7,952 nt of DNA from Desulfonatronospira sp. (GTDB taxonomy: Bacteria > Desulfobacterota > Desulfovibrionia > Desulfovibrionales > Desulfonatronovibrionaceae), in contig PWGS01000154.1 in the NCBI GenBank assembly GCA_003554505.1, positions 1 to 7,952 of the forward strand, written 5' to 3'. Positions within the stretch are counted from its first letter, which is position 1. The number at the start of each line of letters is the position of its first letter. The position numbers and the translations under genes are program-made. Below the pieces are notes generated by a model that was given only the letters and a program-made list of their open reading frames with translations, searched no databases and had not been told where the DNA came from. Below, in pieces: positions 1 through 5,002 of the stretch.

Positions 1-135
1 CCGATTTCCTCGACGGAGCCATCGTCCAGCGCGTAGGTTTTGAGGACGTTGTCGGCGTTATCGATCCAGTAAATCTCTTCGTTGTTACCGAAGACAAAGT
101 TACCGGCAAACGAGTCAACACCGCCATCTACCACG
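1..135 (-). repeat. Propeller-like module, copy B (start only; in left CDS)
   Basis: The last residues of the left protein inside the window (from about 1250) begin a second propeller-like copy: GVDSFAGNFVFGNNE, then IYWIDN and DGSVEEI. Bases 1-123 match 7830-7952 at about 78% by hand count, without gaps. Residue 1255 of the left protein therefore corresponds to the first residue of the right protein seen here. Inside the same protein, IYWIDNADN...DGSVEEI also matches VYELDNEGN...DGSVEEL of copy A. Confidence 0.85.
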
Positions 136-3100
136 GTCAGTTCTTCCGGAACGCCAAGGTCGAAGGCTACGATTTCTTCTTCGAGCACTTCGTTGGCGTA
201 CCCGATCACATCGACGGCATCCATGAGGTCGGCAAACTGCCGGACATCGCCCTGCATGTTGCGCTCAGAGCTGTTCGGTGCCGTTTCCATGGACGGTTCG
301 AGGTCCGGATCGGAGACCGGCTTCACCTGTGCGAGCTCACGGTAGCGCATCAGTTCCTCATCCGCAAGCTGCGGGAAGAAGTTGATGGTTTGGCCTTCCA
401 ACTGCTCAATGAAGAGCGAGACGGGCAGCGGTTCGTCAAACTCGTTGGTGATCGAGAACTCCTGCGTCGCGGTGGAATCACCGGTCGTCAGGTCGATCGT
501 CTGCGTGAGCTCGTCTGGATCCAGCGCCACAAACGGAGCCCCGTCGCCTTGAAGCGCGACCTCAATGTTGCCTTCGCTGCTGGCAATCGTGAGAACGCCT
601 TCGAAGGATTCGGACGCATCCGGTGCGAACGTCACAGGGACGTCCATCGCGTCACCCGGATTCAGGTCGAACGCTCCCGAGTTTACGGAGAAGACGTCGC
701 CATCGACAAACAGATCACCGATCTGCAGAATGGCGTTGCCTTCGTTCGCGATGGTCAACGTTTCCGTGACTGTGGTGCCAGCAAAGGCGCTGCCAAAGTC
801 AAGCGTCTCGTCAGAGAGCACCAGCTCAGCATCGCCTTCTACCGTAAAGGTAACCGGCACTTCCTGTGCAGGGACCTCAGGGTTCGGACTGGCGACGGTT
901 ACCTCAGCGAGGTAGTTGAGGCCGCCAATCAAGTCGTCCTCTTCAGCGAAGGTTGTCTCGAAGAAGAGGTCGAGGTCGTCCGATTCGCCGGGGCTTAGTT
1001 CGCCCTCAAGCGGATCGACCGTCAGCCACTGGCCGGCACCGTCAAGCGGTGTAGCAAGCCAGCCCATCTGGTCTTCCAGCGGCCCGATCAGCTCGGAGTT
1101 ACCGGTCTCCCGGTCTACGATGCGGAATTCGGCCTGGAAGGACGTATTGTTAAACGCCGCCATCACGATCTCGTCGTTCTGGCTATCCCAGGAGAGGCCT
1201 TGGCCGAAGTTGGCGTCGAAGCCAATATCACCGATTTCCTCGGCGTCGCCCGTTTCCTTATCGATGGCGTAGAACTGGTTGGTTTGCACGCTGTAGCCGT
1301 ACATCTGGCCGTCGCCGTCAATGGCAATGCCAATCATGAGCGGTACACCGAAGCTTCCAACCTGCTCGGTTTCGAGGTTATCTACATCAAGCGTGAAGAG
1401 GTCATCTCCTGTGTTGATGTAGTAGGTCCCGTCGGTCGGGTCGGTTGCCCAGCCCGTCCAGTCGGAGCCTACGGTGCCGAGTTCTTCTACGGAGCCATCG
1501 CTTAGCGTGATGGCGCGCAGGTTGCCTTCGTTATCCAGTTCGTAGACGAACGAGTCGTCACCGAGCGGGAAGTCACCTGCGTTCGAGAAGCCCGTACCGG
1601 GGTAGTCACCAACGACGTTAAAGTCGTCCGGGGCATCGCCGCTGAAGAAGCCGAAGTCATTGACGCCAACACCGGTGGAGAGGACTCCCCAGTAGTTGGT
1701 TTCTTCAATGTCCGGCCGGGTAAGCGTCCGCTGGTAGTAGTCCTCTGCAGGCACCAGGTCGTCCGGCGCTGCACCAGTAGAAAGCTCATCTTCAGGTGTA
1801 GCATCATAGGACGCCGTTGCAGGCGTCGGAGGCGGCGCAATCGGGTCGGAGATTTCCGAGCCGGAGAAGCCAATGCTGACTTCGTAGGTGACGTCAGCGC
1901 CTCCTTCATTGCTTACGGTCAGCAGATCCTGCGCGGAGCCACCTACCGTTGCGGACTGCTCCACAGCTTCCGGATCGACCGCAAGTACCGGTGCATCTTC
2001 CGTCGTTGCCGAAACAACGTTGGAGATGTCGGAAGTATTGCCGAAGTCATCGTCGGAGGTGATCGCAAAGAAGTACTCCGTCAGCGGCGCAAGGCCGGAA
2101 ACGGTCGCTTCTTGCGCAAAGCCCGGCGGGAGCGCGGAGGGTGGGTCGTCGATGGGCGTCGCGTTCGCGAAGTCATCGGCGTCCTCAATCGGATCGGTCG
2201 AGAAGCGCACGTCATAAGACGAGGCTGTGCCTTCCGGTGAGGTCCAGGCGAGGTCCACGCTGGTAGCCATGACGTTGGTAACATCCAGGTCGTCAATAGC
2301 TACAGGTGGTTCGCCGTCATCTTCCGGTACCCCTTCAAGGGTCTGCTGGGCGTTGACACGCGGACCAATCGGTTGATCGGTATCAATCGGGTCAGCCGTA
2401 TCGATCAGCGTCGAACGCACGAGATCGTTGGACAGGCCCGGATCGTTGGAGGCGAGCAGCGCAGCCGTTCCGGCCACGTGCGGCGCGGCCATGGACGTAC
2501 CGGCCCAGGTGTCGCCACCGTAGGCCCCTACATCTTCATGCAGCGTGCTGATCACAGGGTGGATAAACGCTTCACCGCCCGGAGCGGCGATTTCAACCCA
2601 GTCACCAAACGTGGAGTAGCTGGCACGGCCATCGTTGTGGTCCGTGGCACCTACAGCCATGGCGGTTTCATAGAAGCCGGGATAGCGATCGCTACCATCG
2701 TTGGAGTTACCAGCAGAAAAGACCACGAGGCCACCGTTCATCGGGGCGTCAGGGCCTCCTGCTTCGTCGTTAAAGTAATCAATGGCATCCAGCACAGCTT
2801 GCTCGAAAAAGCCAGGCGAGGTGTAGCCCCAACTGTTGTTCGAGATAACCGCACCATTGTCCGCGCCATAAATCAGCGCTTCGGCAAAGCCGTCGTTGAA
2901 GTTGCTGAACGTCTGCGCCGTCATGATGCGGACGCCGCTGTCAACAGAGCCATCACCGCCGGCAACGCCGGAGACGCCTTCATCATTGTTCGTCACCGCA
3001 GCAATCGTCCCAGAGACGTGAATGCCGTGGGAGTCGCCTTGGTTGAAGGAGTTGTTGGGCGCGACGTCGGCGTTATCGTTGGCGAAGTTGTAGCCATAGA

Positions 3101-3884
3101 TGTCATCGACGTAGCCGTTATCGCAGGTGTCCATGCCATCTTCCTCTTCGCAGGGATTGATCCACAGATTCTGCTCAAGGTCGGGATGGTCGATCTGCAT
3201 ACCCGCGTCAATGACCTGTACCACCACGTCCGGGCTACCGGTTTCGATTTGCCAGGCGGGGGTGAGGCTGATGTCAGCGCCTACCGTACCGCCGGTCTGG
3301 CCGGTATTCAGGTAGTGCCACTGATCGTCGAACTGTGGGTCGTTCGGGTCGCCATCGGGGAAGTCGTTGAGTTGTGCTTCGACTTCCTCAACAAAGGACT
3401 CGGTGCCCTCATTCATGAAGGACATCGTGTGCTCTTTGTCAAGCACATGCTCGGCGAGTTCCGTATTGGCATCCGCGTGAAAGGCCAGGACGGCGTCGCG
3501 CGTCAGCGCTACCTCGTCTTGGTCGAAGTACACGCGGTACCAGCGGTCAAGGCCCCATTCGGCATGCCGGTCGGCATAGCGAGGGTCCGTGCGAAACATC
3601 TGTTCGACACGGGTGGCCTGGAATTCAGCACCAAGCTGGTCCAGTGAAGCGATACCCAGTTGGGCAACGCCATCTTGCACGCCCAGTTGTACGGAGGGCG
3701 CGGCGGTTTCCGCTACTTTGATGTGTAACACGCCTTCCACGACGGCATCGTCGGGGGCGCGATGGTTTAGCTCCTGCGCCAGCGCCGTGGCGGGCAACAG
3801 AAGTAAGATGAGAAAGGTCGTGAGGATACCCGAAAGCCGTTTAGGCACTTCATCGGGTAGGAACTGCGTACCAGGATGCTCCAT
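1..3884 (-). CDS. Secreted subtilisin-like (S8) serine peptidase with Fn3, ASH/Hydin-like and propeller-like modules (3' end outside window)
   Basis: The frame is open for 1294 codons from ATG 3884 to the left edge; an in-frame TGA lies five codons upstream of this ATG. It encodes an exported endopeptidase. Residues 1-36 are a signal peptide, and about 37-180 is a propeptide-like region. The segment at 181-200 (NDPQFDDQWHYLNTGQ) is the usual lead-in to an S8 domain. The catalytic domain runs to about 520: Asp226 in VIDAG, His286 in SHGIHVSGT, oxyanion Asn393 in FSAGN, Ser464 in GTSMAAPHVAG. All three triad residues are present, so it should be active. Then come an Fn3 domain (526-628), a beta-sandwich half (632-675), a propeller-like segment (about 755-945), the other sandwich half (953-1015), an ASH/Hydin-like domain (about 1015-1110), another sandwich half (1113-1155), a less ordered acidic linker, and a second propeller copy starting near 1250. 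No clear Shine-Dalgarno is seen. GTG at codon 13 (3848) is an alternative start that gives a more typical signal length. A T9SS anchor is expected beyond the window but is not seen. Confidence 0.93.
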   Translation of the reverse strand, partial: MEHPGTQFLPDEVPKRLSGILTTFLILLLLPATALAQELNHRAPDDAVVEGVLHIKVAETAAPSVQLGVQDGVAQLGIASLDQLGAEFQATRVEQMFRTDPRYADRHAEWGLDRWYRVYFDQDEVALTRDAVLAFHADANTELAEHVLDKEHTMSFMNEGTESFVEEVEAQLNDFPDGDPNDPQFDDQWHYLNTGQTGGTVGADISLTPAWQIETGSPDVVVQVIDAGMQIDHPDLEQNLWINPCEEEDGMDTCDNGYVDDIYGYNFANDNADVAPNNSFNQGDSHGIHVSGTIAAVTNNDEGVSGVAGGDGSVDSGVRIMTAQTFSNFNDGFAEALIYGADNGAVISNNSWGYTSPGFFEQAVLDAIDYFNDEAGGPDAPMNGGLVVFSAGNSNDGSDRYPGFYETAMAVGATDHNDGRASYSTFGDWVEIAAPGGEAFIHPVISTLHEDVGAYGGDTWAGTSMAAPHVAGTAALLASNDPGLSNDLVRSTLIDTADPIDTDQPIGPRVNAQQTLEGVPEDDGEPPVAIDDLDVTNVMATSVDLAWTSPEGTASSYDVRFSTDPIEDADDFANATPIDDPPSALPPGFAQEATVSGLAPLTEYFFAITSDDDFGNTSDISNVVSATTEDAPVLAVDPEAVEQSATVGGSAQDLLTVSNEGGADVTYEVSIGFSGSEISDPIAPPPTPATASYDATPEDELSTGAAPDDLVPAEDYYQRTLTRPDIEETNYWGVLSTGVGVNDFGFFSGDAPDDFNVVGDYPGTGFSNAGDFPLGDDSFVYELDNEGNLRAITLSDGSVEELGTVGSDWTGWATDPTDGTYYINTGDDLFTLDVDNLETEQVGSFGVPLMIGIAIDGDGQMYGYSVQTNQFYAIDKETGDAEEIGDIGFDANFGQGLSWDSQNDEIVMAAFNNTSFQAEFRIVDRETGNSELIGPLEDQMGWLATPLDGAGQWLTVDPLEGELSPGESDDLDLFFETTFAEEDDLIGGLNYLAEVTVASPNPEVPAQEVPVTFTVEGDAELVLSDETLDFGSAFAGTTVTETLTIANEGNAILQIGDLFVDGDVFSVNSGAFDLNPGDAMDVPVTFAPDASESFEGVLTIASSEGNIEVALQGDGAPFVALDPDELTQTIDLTTGDSTATQEFSITNEFDEPLPVSLFIEQLEGQTINFFPQLADEELMRYRELAQVKPVSDPDLEPSMETAPNSSERNMQGDVRQFADLMDAVDVIGYANEVLEEEIVAFDLGVPEELTVVDGGVDSFAGNFVFGNNEEIYWIDNADNVLKTYALDDGSVEEI
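1044..1590 (-). repeat. Propeller-like module, copy A (in left CDS)
   Basis: About residues 766-947 of the left protein. It is built from short blade-like units of the form Asp-x-x-Thr/Gly...Ile-Gly, with repeated phrases such as DGSVEELG, AIDGDGQMYGY, DKETGDAEEIG, FDANFGQGLSWD and VDRETGNSELIGP. The same phrases recur in order in copy C at the right edge (for example FDANFGQ against IDANFAQ, and VDRETGNSELIGP against VDRETGATTLIGP). The repeated Asp/Gly units resemble DUF4394-like or YVTN-type beta-propellers, but I cannot assign a family with certainty. Confidence 0.75.
2001..2309 (-). other. Fibronectin type III domain (part of the left CDS)
   Basis: Residues 526-628 of the left protein start with PPVAIDDLDV, carry the core VDLAWTSP strand, and end with the GLAPLTEYFFAITSDD and SNVVSATT strands typical of bacterial Fn3 domains. 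It sits directly after the peptidase domain, where such domains usually act as spacers or substrate/surface-binding modules in exported enzymes. Confidence 0.85.
2327..3344 (-). other. S8 peptidase catalytic domain (part of the left CDS)
   Basis: Covers about residues 181-520 of the left protein. The Asp226/His286/Ser464 order and the flanking motifs (VIDAG, HGIHVSG, GTSMAAPHVAG) are the subtilase signature. The loop between Asp and His has the NGYVDDIYGYNF motif (256-267) common in large bacterial S8 enzymes. In place of the usual DG-rich loop before it, there is a cysteine pair, Cys245 and Cys254. The domain ends with the helix after Ser464 and a short acidic linker (EDDGEP) before Fn3. Confidence 0.93.
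3777..3884 (-). other. Sec signal peptide of the S8 peptidase
   Basis: Residues 1-36 have a charged PKR stretch (14-16), a hydrophobic core rich in Leu/Ile (about 19-31) and an ATALA site followed by QE, giving predicted cleavage after Ala36. The 12 residues before PKR make the n-region longer than usual. This is why the GTG at codon 13 is a credible alternative start. Export through Sec fits the T9SS-type surface proteins of this group. Confidence 0.85.
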
Positions 3885-4621
3885 GAGTTGCAATCTGGTT
3901 CAGGTGGATAGAACAGTACGGGAGTGAACATGCGCGCTGTCTATCACACGTAGGGCCACACCCAGCGCTAAGGCTCAGGCGCGGCCGTCGACAACAAAGG
4001 TCAGTAGCAACGTGCAAACAGATAGACGGGTACAGATGGAAGGTACAGCGACACATGATGTAGACATCACGGAGGCAGAACCACCGTGCGGTCGCGTATG
4101 AAGTAAGATGCTGTCGCCGGCTACGCCGACCCAACGCCGCATACGCAACGGTTTGGTGAGGAAGACTTGTGGTGGAGTCAGGCCGCGGTAGGTGGTTGCG
4201 GCAGGTAACCTTCCTCAGATATGTTATGCAGCCGAGAGCGCGCTCTGGTTTTTACCACCAGTCACGCATCCTGAACAACTGCAACCCAAGGATGCCTAAT
4301 GATGCGCCGATATGCAACTTCGTGTGTATGCCAACACCCGCGTTAACTAAAAGCTCATGCGGTATTAATTGTGAAGGCCGGAACATGGGTGTGTTCATTT
4401 GGGATTGGAGCATGTCTTGTAATCCAAAAGCTACCTATTAACCGTTCGCTAATGTGCTCGGCTGAGGTTTGAACGATTGTGGGGAGTCTTGAAGGGGCCA
4501 TGGGTGCCACCTTTGCGCTTTTGCGCTGGTGTCCGGCTCGGCAGCAGTAGCCGCTGCTCGTCGTGTGTATTCTGGTGGGAGGCTGGACAGCAAGCGTGAT
4601 AGACCTACAATAATAGGCCCA
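3885..4621. other. Intergenic region without a convincing gene
   Basis: About 740 bases between the left gene's start and the right gene's terminator. By hand count GC falls to about 46% over 4261-4440, against roughly 58-65% in the coding regions, which fits non-coding or decayed sequence. Short open frames on both strands (about 53 to 94 codons) have no recognisable domain, no ribosome binding site and no coding-type third-position bias. The promoter and 5' leader of the left gene must lie in its left part. I found no convincing -35/-10 pair and no full Bacteroidota-type TTTG/TAnnTTTG pair. A partial match, GACCTTTG, read on the minus strand near 3997-4004, lacks a TTTG at the right distance. 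No tRNA, CRISPR or insertion-sequence end was seen. Confidence 0.6.
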
Positions 4622-4658
4622 CAATAAAAAGCGGGACCCGGCCGAAGCCGAGTCCCGC
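4622..4658 (-). terminator. Intrinsic terminator of the right gene, UUCG tetraloop
   Basis: Read on the minus strand, two 12-base arms (GCGGGACTCGGC and GCCGGGTCCCGC) flank a TTCG loop and are followed at once by TTTTTATTG. The closing pair is C-G around UUCG, the extra-stable tetraloop. The one non-Watson-Crick position is a U-G wobble on the minus strand but a C-A mismatch on the plus strand, and the T-run exists only on the minus side. The terminator is therefore directional. It lies 56 bases after the TAA at 4715 and ends the right gene before the left gene's leader begins, so the two genes are probably separate transcription units. Confidence 0.92.
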
Positions 4659-4671
4659 AGGGTTTGTAGCA

Positions 4672-4699
4672 GCAGGGCGCCGGTGGGCGCCGCTACTGC
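4672..4699 (-). other. Small GC-rich hairpin between stop codon and terminator
   Basis: Two copies of GGCGCC (4676-4681 and 4686-4691) separated by four bases can form a six-pair stem, extended by GCAG (4672-4675) and CTGC (4696-4699) with a four-base bulge. No T-run follows. It could protect the 3' end of the mRNA or be chance in GC-rich DNA. Confidence 0.35.
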
Positions 4700-4714
4700 G
4701 GGGTGTAGGAAAGG

Positions 4715-5002
4715 TTAGCGGACGCGGGTGGCGCGTTGCGTATCGCTAAAGTCACCGGCTTCGATGCGGTAGATGTACACACCGCTGGCTACCGGAGCGC
4801 CCGTCGTGCTACGGCCGTCCCAGCGGACGTCGTAGCGACCGGCAGCTTGCTCTTGATCGACAAGCACTGCTACCTCCTGGCCGAGCACGTTGAACACTAC
4901 GATCCGGACGTGCGCCGTTTCCGGCAGCTCGTACTCAATCGTGGTGTCGCCGCGGAACGGATTCGGATAGCTGCCATGGAGGGCAAACTCATCCGGGAGC
5001 GT
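4715..5002 (-). other. T9SS type A C-terminal sorting domain in the right CDS
   Basis: Residues 984-1078 show the standard strands: LHGSYPNPF (YPNPF at 995-999), TTIEYELPE, VRIVVFNVLGQEVAVLVD, AAGRYDVRWDG, GAPVASGVYIYRIEAGDF, and the end TQRATRVR. This domain is recognised by the por/type IX machinery and is normally removed or replaced during surface anchoring. It is preceded by a second cohesin-like sandwich (880-972) with IAMAGATPLESGQVATLAIE, a block I associate with Rhodothermia secreted proteins. Confidence 0.93.

Noticed and set aside
390..998. 202-codon plus-strand open frame
   Set aside because: Antisense to the ASH/Hydin-like region of the left gene; no domain, and the minus-strand reading is clearly the coding one.
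2373..3647. 424-codon plus-strand open frame
   Set aside because: It lies wholly antisense to the S8 catalytic domain, whose triad and motifs are unambiguous. Its translation is Arg/Val/Gly-rich with no domain, as expected opposite a GC-rich gene.
3850..4134. 94-codon minus-strand frame overlapping the peptidase start
   Set aside because: Cys/Arg-rich with no domain, in a different frame from the signal peptide it overlaps, and without a ribosome binding site.
4169..4441. 90-codon plus-strand frame in the intergenic region
   Set aside because: No domain, no ribosome binding site and low-complexity Cys/Asn/Pro composition; probably chance.
4461..4480. GGTTTGAAC resembling a tRNA T-loop
   Set aside because: No acceptor or anticodon stems can be paired around it.
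4538..4560. Small inverted repeat (GCAGC ... GCTGC)
   Set aside because: Only five pairs, with no T-run and no matching partner that would mark an insertion-sequence end.
4355..4624. 89-codon minus-strand frame in the intergenic region
   Set aside because: No recognisable domain, and it starts inside the T-run of the right gene's terminator.
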